From a virus, in IMG/VR virus record IMGVR_UViG_3300006793_000023, positions 1 to 64,000 of that record: a DNA stretch of 64,000 nt; one strand, written 5' to 3'. Position 1 is the stretch's first letter. Each line of letters starts with the position of its first letter. The notes beneath the pieces were generated by a model, which was not told where the DNA came from, did no database searches, and saw only the letters and a program-made list of their open reading frames with translations. Positions 24,299-31,876 of this stretch are shown in pieces. Both the position numbers and the translations under genes were made by a program.

Positions 24299-25145
24299 AA
24301 GAATTGAAGATTACAAGAAAGTACTTCCAATAGTAGAAGTATATACGGCAGTACAGTCAGAAGGCTCCAGACAAGGGTACCCTACTATTGTTGTAAGAAC
24401 ATCAGGTTGTACTCATAGATGTTATTTTGGAGAAGGAGGATGGTGTGATAGCTGGTATACCAGTATACATCCAGAAAAAGGAACGTTTTGCTTCCAGGAT
24501 ATTATGGATATGTACGAAGCAAATCCGCATATAAAAGAAATGATGCTTACTGGAGGTTCACCTACTATGCACCCAGCCTTAGTTAACGAATTAACACACT
24601 TTGCAAATGAAAAAAACATCTTTATTACTATTGAGACTGAGGGATCTCATTTTCTTAGGACCGATTATCCTATTAACTTACTTAGTATTAGCCCTAAGTA
24701 TAGTAATAGTATCCCCGTTGTTGGTGTTGAAACACCTCAGGGAGCTATAACAGACGAAAGAATGATAAAACGCCATAATAAATTTAGGCTTAATATTGAC
24801 GCTATATCAGATTCTATCATATACCATAAAGATTTTCATTTAAAACCAGTATTAGATAAAGAGTTGTCTATGATAAGTGAGGTAGAAGAATTTGTAGATA
24901 GACTATGTCAACTTTTACATGAAAAAGGATTTGGAGATGCTGACTACGGTACAGATGTTAGACCAATGGATATATCAGATATTAAAAAATGGATTCAAGG
25001 TAAGATATGGGCAATGCCTGCTGGAGATACTAGAGAAAGTTTAAAAGAATCATACCCAGTAGTTATGGATTTTGTTAGAGATAAAGGCTGGAGATTTACT
25101 GGACGTGCTCATATTATGGCTTTTGATACTGAACGTTGTGTCTAA
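24288..25145 (+). CDS. queE: 7-carboxy-7-deazaguanine synthase QueE (radical SAM)
   Basis: 285 residues from the ATG at 24288; a GTG at 24279 is less likely. 'VYTAVQSEGSRQGYPTIVVR' is the typical QueE opening (S-x-Q-G-E-G-x-x-x-G). The cluster motif reads 'SGCTHRCYFGEGGWCDSW', i.e. C-x3-C-x7-C rather than C-x3-C-x2-C, an insertion of the sort known in some QueE types. 'MLTGGSPTMHP' is the SAM-binding G-G-x-P. The enzyme contracts 6-carboxytetrahydropterin to 7-carboxy-7-deazaguanine. At about 285 residues it is longer than many bacterial QueE proteins because of extra C-terminal sequence. Confidence 0.85.
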   Translation: MKLKRIEDYKKVLPIVEVYTAVQSEGSRQGYPTIVVRTSGCTHRCYFGEGGWCDSWYTSIHPEKGTFCFQDIMDMYEANPHIKEMMLTGGSPTMHPALVNELTHFANEKNIFITIETEGSHFLRTDYPINLLSISPKYSNSIPVVGVETPQGAITDERMIKRHNKFRLNIDAISDSIIYHKDFHLKPVLDKELSMISEVEEFVDRLCQLLHEKGFGDADYGTDVRPMDISDIKKWIQGKIWAMPAGDTRESLKESYPVVMDFVRDKGWRFTGRAHIMAFDTERCV

Positions 25146-25278
25146 AGAAGAAGCATTAACAGTATTAGAGACCATAATGGAAAACATTAACATATGTTGT
25201 GCAGTAACTATGGAACCAGACGACGTTTTAGTATTATGTGATAAATTAAAAGAATATATAGAAAATGATAAAATTTAA
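25138..25278 (+). CDS. Small hypothetical protein
   Basis: 46 residues from a GTG overlapping the queE stop codon. Acidic and helical ('SKEEALTVLETIMENINI') with a Cys pair. It overlaps the next gene by 14 bases. A longer in-frame version from 25072 would run inside queE and is less likely. Function unknown. Confidence 0.4.
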   Translation: MSKEEALTVLETIMENINICCAVTMEPDDVLVLCDKLKEYIENDKI

Positions 25279-25564
25279 AGAATTAATAGAAACATCAGGT
25301 CCAGAAAAAATGGATAGGATAGTAACTATCGAAGGACATCCAGTATGGGACTATAAAATAGGAGGAGATAAGACTGTGTTTTTAATCTCCGAAGATCCTT
25401 GGGAAGGTGTTGACGAAGAGTACGTAACATTAAAAGAGATAAGAAAGTATATTGTTGATAACTTTATTCCTTTTGATATTGTGGAATTTAGAACAGAAGC
25501 AGATAGAGAATTATTAAAATCATATAAATGGGAAGAAAATCAATTAAATTTATCTCACTATTAA
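25265..25564 (+). CDS. Hypothetical protein
   Basis: 99 residues, acidic and soluble, with a beta-rich start ('IVTIEGHPVWDYKIGGDKTVFLI') and a helical end. No motif recognised. It overlaps both neighbours, consistent with the compact queD-queE operon. Confidence 0.5.
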   Translation: MIKFKELIETSGPEKMDRIVTIEGHPVWDYKIGGDKTVFLISEDPWEGVDEEYVTLKEIRKYIVDNFIPFDIVEFRTEADRELLKSYKWEENQLNLSHY

Positions 25565-26109
25565 TATTAATTCCTTTTATAGGATTTAGTCAAGTAGTAG
25601 AAATAGAAACAAAAATTTACAAAGTTGTTTACGATCAAGATTTAGAACAACCCTTAAAAGTAACATACACAGTTGAATGCCCCAGAGGAGAAGCGGACAG
25701 AGCAGGAATGGATTTCAGAACTGTTCCAAACATCCATACATCGGATAATCAAGATTACTCAAATAACGTATGGGATAAAGGACATTTAGCACCAGCAGCA
25801 GCTTTTAGTTGTACTAAAGAAATGCTAAAAGAGACTTTCCTTTTTTTTAATTGTGCACTTCAGCATGAAAGCCTAAATAGAGGTGTATGGAATAGGTTAG
25901 AACAATTTGAAAGAAATCTTGCTAATTTCTATAACGTTGATGTAGAGATAAAAGTAGTCTTTGACGCAAAAGTAAAAAGAGTTCCTTCAGGAGCAGCAAT
26001 ACCTAAAGAGTTTATAAAAATTATTAAATTTAATGATAAGGAATTGACTTTTATTTTTCCTAATAAAAATACTTCAGGAACAGATTGGATGGATTATTTA
26101 AAAAAGTAA
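25528..26109 (+). CDS. Exported DNA/RNA non-specific endonuclease (NUC1 type)
   Basis: 193 residues. A signal peptide (about 1-22) ends in 'GFSQ'. The nuclease core has 'WDKGHLAPAAAF', the D-R-G-H active site with Lys for Arg and catalytic His, and 'LNRGVWNRLEQFERNLA', the N-x-x-x-W-x-x-L-E metal-site motif. Family members cut double- and single-stranded nucleic acid. The signal peptide places it in the periplasm or outside, which is unusual for a phage nuclease and suggests attack on incoming or released DNA. It lies between queE and a phosphoribosyltransferase. Confidence 0.75.
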   Translation: MGRKSIKFISLLILIPFIGFSQVVEIETKIYKVVYDQDLEQPLKVTYTVECPRGEADRAGMDFRTVPNIHTSDNQDYSNNVWDKGHLAPAAAFSCTKEMLKETFLFFNCALQHESLNRGVWNRLEQFERNLANFYNVDVEIKVVFDAKVKRVPSGAAIPKEFIKIIKFNDKELTFIFPNKNTSGTDWMDYLKK

Positions 26110-26112
26110 GTT

Positions 26113-26283
26113 ATGACAAACAAGGAATTCATAGATTGGATTAAAGGGTATGTAGACGGAGTACACCCTTATTCTGCCTCCCCAAAACAATGGCAGCATT
26201 TAAAAGAGAAAGTAAAGAGTATTAATAAAGGTTCTGAGAGGTATGAAGTTGACAGTACCTACTGGACTACAAACATATCGTAA
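26113..26283 (+). CDS. Small hypothetical protein
   Basis: 56 residues, with 'AAGTTATG' at the start. The sequence has a helical head ('NKEFIDWIKGYVDGVHPYS') and a second helix ('PKQWQHLKEKVKSI'); similar small proteins occur in many phages, and I recall no function. Confidence 0.5.
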   Translation: MTNKEFIDWIKGYVDGVHPYSASPKQWQHLKEKVKSINKGSERYEVDSTYWTTNIS

Positions 26284-26285
26284 GA

Positions 26286-26702
26286 ATGGCAAAAAAAGTA
26301 AGATACGATTGGGATTGGATCGACAAGCAGATTGACTCAATTGGAGAAAAATTAGAATCAATAGATAAACCTCAATTTATTACAGGAGTACCTAGAGGAG
26401 GGTTAATACCGGCAGTACTTATGTCTCACAAATTTGAGATTCCTTTCATAGGATTAGAAGCAGCAAAAACATTACCAGGAGATTTGAAAAAAAAGGTACT
26501 TGTTGTAGACGATATAGCAGATTCTGGGAATACTTTAGCACAAATTCAGAGACATAATTTTCTAACTGCTACTTTAGCTAGAAGATATTCATCTTCATTT
26601 AATCCACTTTTTGTAGGAATAGATATTAAAGATGACCATTGGCTGGTATTTCCTTGGGAAAGATTATCAGCAAATTCAATACAGGATTATTTGGATAATT
26701 AA
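26286..26702 (+). CDS. Phosphoribosyltransferase-like protein
   Basis: 138 residues. 'ITGVPRGGLIPAVLMSH' is the nucleotide-side loop and 'VLVVDDIADSGNTL' is the PRPP-binding motif of type I phosphoribosyltransferases, closest in feel to xanthine/guanine phosphoribosyltransferase. It would join a purine base to PRPP. DpdA-type base exchange releases free guanine from DNA, so salvage of that guanine is an attractive role; this is inference. It ends inside the folE promoter. Confidence 0.75.
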   Translation: MAKKVRYDWDWIDKQIDSIGEKLESIDKPQFITGVPRGGLIPAVLMSHKFEIPFIGLEAAKTLPGDLKKKVLVVDDIADSGNTLAQIQRHNFLTATLARRYSSSFNPLFVGIDIKDDHWLVFPWERLSANSIQDYLDN

Positions 26703-26720
26703 AATAAATTACTTATATTA
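26690..26720 (+). promoter_or_regulatory. Phage promoter (TTTGG-N19-TATATTA) for folE unit
   Basis: TTTGG at 26690-26694, 19 bases, TATATTA at 26714-26720. The predicted start near 26727 lies 2 bases before the riboswitch stem. Confidence 0.6.
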
Positions 26721-26728
26721 CATAAGTA

Positions 26729-26757
26729 TGTGTCGTAGAACCACAATAAAACAAAAA
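26729..26757 (+). promoter_or_regulatory. preQ1-I riboswitch
   Basis: TGTG (26729-26732) pairs with CACA (26742-26745) around the loop TCGTAGAAC; the tail ATAAAACAAAAA follows. The loop differs from the 23551 copy at one base and the stem differs by compensated changes (AGTG/CACT versus TGTG/CACA), which is covariation support for the fold. It lies 8 bases before the folE ATG, so control of translation is likely. Confidence 0.78.
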
Positions 26758-26764
26758 TTAAATT

Positions 26765-27478
26765 ATGCCTAAAAAGTTTATAGAAGGAACAGAATTAGTA
26801 AAAGCCGGATTCGCTAACGGTATTTCAACTCAATTAGCAGAGAAACAAAAAGTAGAAGGACCAGAAGCTAGACTTACTGATCATGAAAAGCAAGTTATTA
26901 TAGAAAGAGCAGCTCAAGCTTATGCTGACTTTTTAACTGCTTTAGGATGCGATTACAAAGAAGATCCTAACTCAGCAGATACTCCTTTTAGAGTAGCTAA
27001 AGCTTACGTTAATGATTTATGGGCCGGAAGATATAGTCCTCTAGATAAAATTACAGCATTTCCTTCAGACGGGTATGACGGTATAGTACAAGAGAGTAAC
27101 ATACCTGTAACGTCTATGTGTTCTCACCATCATCAAGCTATTAGAGGTACAGTAAGTATTGCTTATATAGCTTCAGAAGACGGTAAGGTAGTAGGGCTAT
27201 CTAAACTAAATAGAATAGTAGAACAATTCGGTAGAAGAGGAGCTATTCAAGAGCAGTTAACTGTAGCTATTCATAATGCAGTAGATAAGATATGTGAAGG
27301 TAATTTAGGAGTAGCAGTTCAAGTTAATGCAACTCATGCATGTGTATCTTGTAGAGGAGTTAAGCATGGAGGAGCTTCTATGCAGACAGCTAAACTTACT
27401 GGAGCCTTTTTAGACGAACCATCAGCTAAAGCTGAGTTTTATAAAAATATAGAATTAGCAGAAAAATGCAGTCATTAG
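26765..27478 (+). CDS. folE: GTP cyclohydrolase I
   Basis: 237 residues. The C-terminal domain has 'SMCSHHHQAIRGTVSIAYI' (zinc Cys and His, catalytic His), 'VVGLSKLNRIVEQFGRRGAIQEQLT' and 'THACVSCRGV' (second zinc Cys), all standard for FolE. It turns GTP into dihydroneopterin triphosphate, the first step to preQ1. The ~40-residue N-terminal extension is not conserved. Sits directly behind a preQ1-I riboswitch, so the pathway's entry step is probably feedback controlled. Confidence 0.93.
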   Translation: MPKKFIEGTELVKAGFANGISTQLAEKQKVEGPEARLTDHEKQVIIERAAQAYADFLTALGCDYKEDPNSADTPFRVAKAYVNDLWAGRYSPLDKITAFPSDGYDGIVQESNIPVTSMCSHHHQAIRGTVSIAYIASEDGKVVGLSKLNRIVEQFGRRGAIQEQLTVAIHNAVDKICEGNLGVAVQVNATHACVSCRGVKHGGASMQTAKLTGAFLDEPSAKAEFYKNIELAEKCSH

Positions 27479-28170
27479 AAGAAAATAATAACGATTTTGA
27501 AAATGATCCTGATTGGTTAGAGTTTTTAGAACATGCTGATAAACCAGGGCCTTGGTCTGAAGAAGATGATAAGATTCATACTATAGGAGGGCTATCAAAC
27601 GATAAAGAAGGATCGTTTATGAAGTTTCAAAATAAGATTAAAAATAAAGAGAAGATGAGTAAACAATTATCACTATTTGAAGAGGAAGAGTTACCTGTTT
27701 GGGTAAACGGAGTACCCTTTGTTGATGAAGTAGAGACATTTAATGCTACTTTCGGTAAACCTAACAATTATGAACCAACAATACCAGAGAAAAAAGAATG
27801 GCAATTTGTATACGACTTTATACTCGAAGAATTGGAGGAATATAGACAAGCTTGCGAAAACGGAGACATCGTGGAAGTTTTGGATGCTTTGTGTGATATT
27901 ACTTATGTTTCCCTTGGGAACGGTGTTATGTTACACGGTCTTAAGAATCAGATATGGCCAGCATATCAAGAGGTACAAGCAAGCAATATGTCAAAGTCTT
28001 GCTCTACTGAAGAAGAAGCCATACAGACTGTCTCCATACGAGCTAAAGAGCAGGGTGAGCCGTGTCATTATGAAGAAGTTAATGATAGGTACATCGTATA
28101 TAGATCAAGAGATAGAAAAGTAATGAAGTCTGTAAATTACTTTAGACCTAATTTAAAAAAATTCTTTTAA
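27466..28170 (+). CDS. MazG-like NTP pyrophosphohydrolase
   Basis: 234 residues. The first ~65 residues are acidic and unassigned; an internal ATG at 27655 could be an alternative start. The middle has 'FILEELEEYRQACENGDIVEVLDALCDITYVSLGNG', the E-x-x-E...D-x-x-D helical signature of all-alpha NTP pyrophosphatases. It would hydrolyse (d)NTPs to monophosphates, possibly altering nucleotide pools or the alarmone response. Overlaps folE by 13 bases. Confidence 0.75.
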   Translation: MQSLEENNNDFENDPDWLEFLEHADKPGPWSEEDDKIHTIGGLSNDKEGSFMKFQNKIKNKEKMSKQLSLFEEEELPVWVNGVPFVDEVETFNATFGKPNNYEPTIPEKKEWQFVYDFILEELEEYRQACENGDIVEVLDALCDITYVSLGNGVMLHGLKNQIWPAYQEVQASNMSKSCSTEEEAIQTVSIRAKEQGEPCHYEEVNDRYIVYRSRDRKVMKSVNYFRPNLKKFF

Positions 28171-28358
28171 TGGCAATAAAACTAGAAGAACATAAGGTTT
28201 ACGTAGATAGTCATAAAATGGAAATGGTGCCGTTAACTGTAGCAATAGAAGCAGTAAATCAAGCATTAAATCCAGATATAGAAAAGTACACAGAAGAGCT
28301 AGAAAATGCTATGGAAGAATTACGTAACTCCTTAAATAATATTAGTATAGATGATTAA
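28170..28358 (+). CDS. Small hypothetical protein
   Basis: 62 residues, acidic, with a helical C-terminus ('DIEKYTEELENAMEELRNSLN'). Its ATG shares a base with the previous stop codon and its end overlaps dpdA by 8 bases. Function unknown. Confidence 0.5.
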   Translation: MAIKLEEHKVYVDSHKMEMVPLTVAIEAVNQALNPDIEKYTEELENAMEELRNSLNNISIDD

Positions 28359-29151
28359 AATAGCTCACGAAAGCCCAAAAAGTATTTTTAGCGATGTACA
28401 AAAATATACAGACTACGATTATGCTCTAGTACATTTATTTGAGGAAGATAAAGAATACTTAAATCAATTTAAAGAAGCAGTATCAAAAGGAAGAGAAGTT
28501 ATATTAGATAATTCTATCTTTGAATTAGAGGAAGCATTTGATGCAGATAAATTCGCTCACTGGATTAATGAATTAAGACCTACATGGTATATAGTCCCTG
28601 ATGTACTAGAAGATGCTAAAAAAACTATGAGTCAAATGGCTAGCTGGAATATGCACTATTCGGATGTAGTTTTTGGTAAAAAAATAGGAGTAGTTCAAGG
28701 TAAGACCTATAAACAAATAGTTGCATGTTATGAATATATGGATAAAATAGCTGATGTAGATATGATAGCTATATCATTTGATTATTCGTACTATACAAAG
28801 ACGGTTCCTCATCCTAATAAATACGTTAGCTGGATGCTAGGACGTATAAAGCTACTTGGAGATTTAGTTAAAGACGGAATTATAAATGAAAATAAACCTC
28901 ATCATTTACTTGGATGCGGCTTACCACAAGAGTTTTCCTACTATTCTCAATACCCTTGGATATACTCTTTAGATACTAGTAATCCAGTTGTACATGGAAT
29001 AAAAGGCATTAAATATAACTCAGACGGATTATGGTCTAAAGAAAGTCAAAAGTTGTTTGAACTGATTAATTACGAGGTAGGGGATACAAATTTAATTTTA
29101 GGAAACATTCATAAATTTAGATGGTTAGCAAATGGCAGTAGAGAGTTATAA
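28351..29151 (+). CDS. dpdA: DpdA-like 7-deazaguanine DNA transglycosylase
   Basis: 266 residues with TGT-like TIM-barrel signatures in order: 'VILDNSIFELEEAF' (first active-site Asp, as in D-S-G-G-F of TGT), 'WYIVPDVLEDAKKT', 'IGVVQGKTYKQIV' (G-I-V-Q-G), 'HLLGCGLPQEF' and 'YSLDTSNPV' (second Asp, the nucleophile position). Known phage DpdA enzymes swap guanine in DNA for preQ0 or preQ1. Shorter than tRNA-type TGT and lacking its zinc site, as expected for DpdA. Surrounded by preQ1-pathway genes and followed by a DpdN-like gene. Which DpdA subfamily it belongs to cannot be told by eye. Confidence 0.78.
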   Translation: MIKIAHESPKSIFSDVQKYTDYDYALVHLFEEDKEYLNQFKEAVSKGREVILDNSIFELEEAFDADKFAHWINELRPTWYIVPDVLEDAKKTMSQMASWNMHYSDVVFGKKIGVVQGKTYKQIVACYEYMDKIADVDMIAISFDYSYYTKTVPHPNKYVSWMLGRIKLLGDLVKDGIINENKPHHLLGCGLPQEFSYYSQYPWIYSLDTSNPVVHGIKGIKYNSDGLWSKESQKLFELINYEVGDTNLILGNIHKFRWLANGSREL

Positions 29152-29326
29152 AATAGGAGATAAAGTAAAATTTAAGTTTATTGGCAGGCTTCAAGTAGGT
29201 ATAATAGAAGATATAAAAGAAGGAGTTCAGGTGGATATCTGTAAAGAAAAAATTAGATTTGATATTAAAGACGGTAAATATACTTACCCAGTTGGTTTGG
29301 AAAATATTATAGAAAAAATAAAATGA
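29132..29326 (+). CDS. Small SH3/KOW-like protein
   Basis: 64 residues. 'YKIGDKVKFKFIGRLQVGIIEDI' followed by 'VDICKEKIRFDI' looks like a small beta-barrel of SH3/KOW type. It lies between dpdA and the formyltransferase, overlapping both. Binding partner unknown. Confidence 0.55.
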   Translation: MAVESYKIGDKVKFKFIGRLQVGIIEDIKEGVQVDICKEKIRFDIKDGKYTYPVGLENIIEKIK

Positions 29327-29862
29327 ATAAACCTTGGATAGCATTTTTTAGTCAGACAGGGTCTGAGATTGTTAGTATTGCTAAAGCTCTTAATAGATGG
29401 CCAGATGTTATAGTAACTAATGAAAGACCTTCTAAACTTAGAACTATTAATTCAGCATTATTAGAACAGGATTTATTAGTTACAACTAGTAATAAACCTA
29501 CAGAAACTGAATTATCTGAGTTACTTGAATACTACGATTCTCCAATAATAACTCTTCATGGATGGTTGAGAATAATGCCTCCTAAAATTTGTGAAAGTTA
29601 TAATATATTTAACGGACATCCTGGCCTTATAACAGAATACCCAGAATTAAAAGGTAAAGATCCTCAAATGAGAGCTTTAAAAGAAGGGTACCCAGTAATG
29701 GGTTGTGTACTTCATAAAGTAGTTGCAGGAGTAGACGAAGGGAAAATCTTAGCAGAAGAAAGATTTAATGCTTTTAATATTAACGAAGAAGAAATGTGGA
29801 TAGCTACTAGAGATAGATCTCTTTACCTATGGGTTAAATTTCTTGAGAAAGCTTTAATATGA
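29323..29862 (+). CDS. Formyltransferase, candidate DpdN (dPreQ1 formyltransferase)
   Basis: 179 residues with the PurN/Fmt-like catalytic set: 'NGHPGLI' (Asn and His of N-x-H-P) and 'GCVLHKVVAGVDEGKIL' with the D-x-G Asp. These enzymes transfer a formyl group from 10-formyltetrahydrofolate to an amine. Literature on phage 7-deazaguanines describes a formyltransferase, DpdN, acting on the aminomethyl group of dPreQ1. Co-location with dpdA and queF makes that the best guess; a purine-synthesis role is the alternative. The N-terminal Rossmann part is short compared with PurN. Confidence 0.65.
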   Translation: MNKPWIAFFSQTGSEIVSIAKALNRWPDVIVTNERPSKLRTINSALLEQDLLVTTSNKPTETELSELLEYYDSPIITLHGWLRIMPPKICESYNIFNGHPGLITEYPELKGKDPQMRALKEGYPVMGCVLHKVVAGVDEGKILAEERFNAFNINEEEMWIATRDRSLYLWVKFLEKALI

Positions 29863-30149
29863 CAGAAAAAGAGCACCTACTTGTACTCCTTATAGAAGAA
29901 TGCGTAGAAGTATCTCAAAGAGCAACTAAGATACTTAGATTTGGCTTTAATGATCCTACAGGTACAGAACCTGATCAGCCGTATAATAATGAAGAAAGGC
30001 TTATACAAGAGATTAACGATTTAGAAGCGGTTATAGATTTACTATTTCAAGATAAACCATTTTATAAATCACCTTTGCTTCAAAATAGAAAGAAAGAAAA
30101 AATAAAAAAATATTCTGAACTTTCAAAAAAATTAGGTTTATTAAATTAA
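29859..30149 (+). CDS. Second MazG-like NTP pyrophosphohydrolase
   Basis: 96 residues. 'LLVLLIEECVEVSQRATKILRFG' and 'LIQEINDLEAVIDLL' give the E-E-x-x-E and E-x-x-D-x-x-A helices of minimal MazG-type enzymes. Overlaps the formyltransferase by 4 bases, so translated with the modification genes. It could clear unwanted nucleotides. Confidence 0.65.
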   Translation: MTEKEHLLVLLIEECVEVSQRATKILRFGFNDPTGTEPDQPYNNEERLIQEINDLEAVIDLLFQDKPFYKSPLLQNRKKEKIKKYSELSKKLGLLN

Positions 30150-30155
30150 TTTTCG

Positions 30156-30162
30156 TATATTA
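30156..30162 (+). promoter_or_regulatory. Extended -10 (TTTCG-TATATTA) before kinase-queF unit
   Basis: TATATTA preceded by TTTTCG; the expected -35 position (30132-30136) reads TTAGG and is weak. A leader of 17 bases contains AAAGGTTAT before the ATG at 30180. Probably a weaker member of the promoter family. Confidence 0.45.
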
Positions 30163-30179
30163 AATATAAAGGTTATTAG

Positions 30180-30698
30180 ATGATTAAAAGAATAGCACTA
30201 GTAGGAGCTAGTAGTACGGGTAAGACTACTGTTTATGAACTACTTAAAAATAAATTACCTAAATACGAATTCGTAAACGAATCCACTAGAACTGTAGGTA
30301 GTTACGGATTTCCTATTAATGAAGAAGGAACTTGTGCTACTCAGTTAGCTATCAGTAGTTTTCATTTAGAGGCTTTACTTCAACCTTATAACTTAGTATT
30401 AGATAGATGTTATATGGATGTAGTAGTTTATACTAAATTTATGAAAGGAGTAACTTCACATACTTACAATTATATAGAAGATACTTGGAATAGAGTAAAA
30501 AATGAATATACTCATTATATTTACTTTCCTATTGAATTTGCTTCTGTAGATGATGGAGTAAGAAGTATAAGTGAAGAATGGAGAAAAGAAGTAGATGAAG
30601 AGTTTAGAGATGTATTAGATGGAGTACGTCAACCTTACTTAACTATAACTGGTTCTCCTATGCAAAGAGTAGAACAAATAATGAAATTTATAAATTAA
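30180..30698 (+). CDS. P-loop nucleoside/nucleotide kinase, NadR-like AAA type
   Basis: 172 residues. Walker A is 'GASSTGKTT' at about residues 8-16; 'LVLDRCYMDVVVY' carries a kinase D-R-x-x-x-D motif. The overall arrangement resembles NadR-type or deoxynucleoside monophosphate kinases. The substrate is unknown; supply of dNTPs or a modified nucleotide is plausible given that queF follows 4 bases later. Confidence 0.65.
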   Translation: MIKRIALVGASSTGKTTVYELLKNKLPKYEFVNESTRTVGSYGFPINEEGTCATQLAISSFHLEALLQPYNLVLDRCYMDVVVYTKFMKGVTSHTYNYIEDTWNRVKNEYTHYIYFPIEFASVDDGVRSISEEWRKEVDEEFRDVLDGVRQPYLTITGSPMQRVEQIMKFIN

Positions 30699-30702
30699 AA
30701 TT

Positions 30703-31614
30703 ATGTCAGACGTTAAAAATTATCAAGAAGTAGTAGAAATCGCTTCTAAACATTTAGGGAAAGTAGGAGGAGATGGGTACAAAGATACCTACGCTCCAGA
30801 ACTATTAGTTAAGGTACCCAGGTACTTAAACAGAGAAGGTTATGGATTAACCTCAGATAGCTTTGTAGGAGTAGACACTTGGAATTGCTATGAAGTATCA
30901 GCTATCACAACTAAGGGACTACCAGTAGCAGGTATGTTAAAAATTGTATGTCCTTCAGATAGTGAATATCACGTAGAATCTAAGTCAATTAAACTATACT
31001 TAAATTCATTTAATATGACACGTATAGGAGATAACTCAACAGACTGTATGGCAGTTATAGAAGCAAGAGTAAAGAGAGATTTAGATGAGCTACTAGAAAC
31101 TAACACAACTGTATCTTTCTACTCTTCAGAAGAAGATGGAAAAGCCTTTTCCTTTGAAGGATATACAGATCTTGGAGACATAGTAGATTTAGATCAAATA
31201 GATTTCACAGCGTTTAAATCAGATTCTTCTCAACTTTTAATCGAAGATAACTCAGACGATCCTATCGAAGTTAAGCTTAAATCTAATCTACTTAGATCAA
31301 ATTGTAGAGTAACAAATCAACCAGATTGGGGAGATGTATTTATTAGAATAAATGGTAGAGATGTACCTGCAGTAGATGCTTTAGCAAAGTATATTGTATC
31401 TCATAGAACTGTAAGTCATTTTCATGAAGAGATATGTGAAATGGTATTCAAGCACCTAATGGATGCCTATAAGCCAGAACAGTTAATGGTAGCATGTTTA
31501 TATACTAGAAGAGGAGGATTGGATATTAATCCTGTGAGAGCTACTCATCAAAGCTTGATACCAGACTTTTTTACAAAGCCAGATTTAAGAATTGCTAAAA
31601 CCTTAAGACAGTAG
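30703..31614 (+). CDS. queF: preQ0 reductase QueF (NADPH-dependent, long form)
   Basis: 303 residues. 'YHVESKSIKLYLNSF' is the QueF E-S-K-S-x-K-L-Y-x-x-S-F motif (NADPH site, about residues 89-103). 'SNCRVTNQPDWGD' has the catalytic Cys201 with Asp208 seven residues later. 'IVSHRTVSHFHEEICEMVF' and 'LYTRRGGLDINPVR' complete the tunnelling-fold signature. The length and motif order fit the long two-domain QueF of E. coli type. The enzyme reduces preQ0 to preQ1 with two NADPH. Its presence implies that preQ1, the ligand of the upstream riboswitches, is the base made for DNA. Confidence 0.9.
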   Translation: MSDVKNYQEVVEIASKHLGKVGGDGYKDTYAPELLVKVPRYLNREGYGLTSDSFVGVDTWNCYEVSAITTKGLPVAGMLKIVCPSDSEYHVESKSIKLYLNSFNMTRIGDNSTDCMAVIEARVKRDLDELLETNTTVSFYSSEEDGKAFSFEGYTDLGDIVDLDQIDFTAFKSDSSQLLIEDNSDDPIEVKLKSNLLRSNCRVTNQPDWGDVFIRINGRDVPAVDALAKYIVSHRTVSHFHEEICEMVFKHLMDAYKPEQLMVACLYTRRGGLDINPVRATHQSLIPDFFTKPDLRIAKTLRQ

Positions 31615-31615
31615 T

Positions 31616-31876
31616 ATGGAAAATATAAAGTTGCAAATGGAGTTAGAAGAGTTAAAATATGGAGGTAAGTCTCCCTTAGATGCAACAACTTCACTTTATG
31701 ATTATTTAGGCCAAGCAGCAGGACCTGCATTAGGAAAAGATGTATATAATGTAGCGTTAAAATCTAAAGAACCTGTTGCTACTAGAGAAGTAAGTACTAC
31801 TTACTACAAGGGTAAGGTAATGTTATACCGGTATGAATTTTTAAAAGAGTATTTTGATGCAAAAAGAAATAGTTGA
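31616..31876 (+). CDS. Hypothetical protein
   Basis: 86 residues, one base after queF. Helical start ('LQMELEELKYGG'), then 'SLYDYLGQAAGPALGKDVYNVA', and a basic C-terminus. Such small proteins are common in phages near polymerase genes; no family is recalled. Confidence 0.55.
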   Translation: MENIKLQMELEELKYGGKSPLDATTSLYDYLGQAAGPALGKDVYNVALKSKEPVATREVSTTYYKGKVMLYRYEFLKEYFDAKRNS

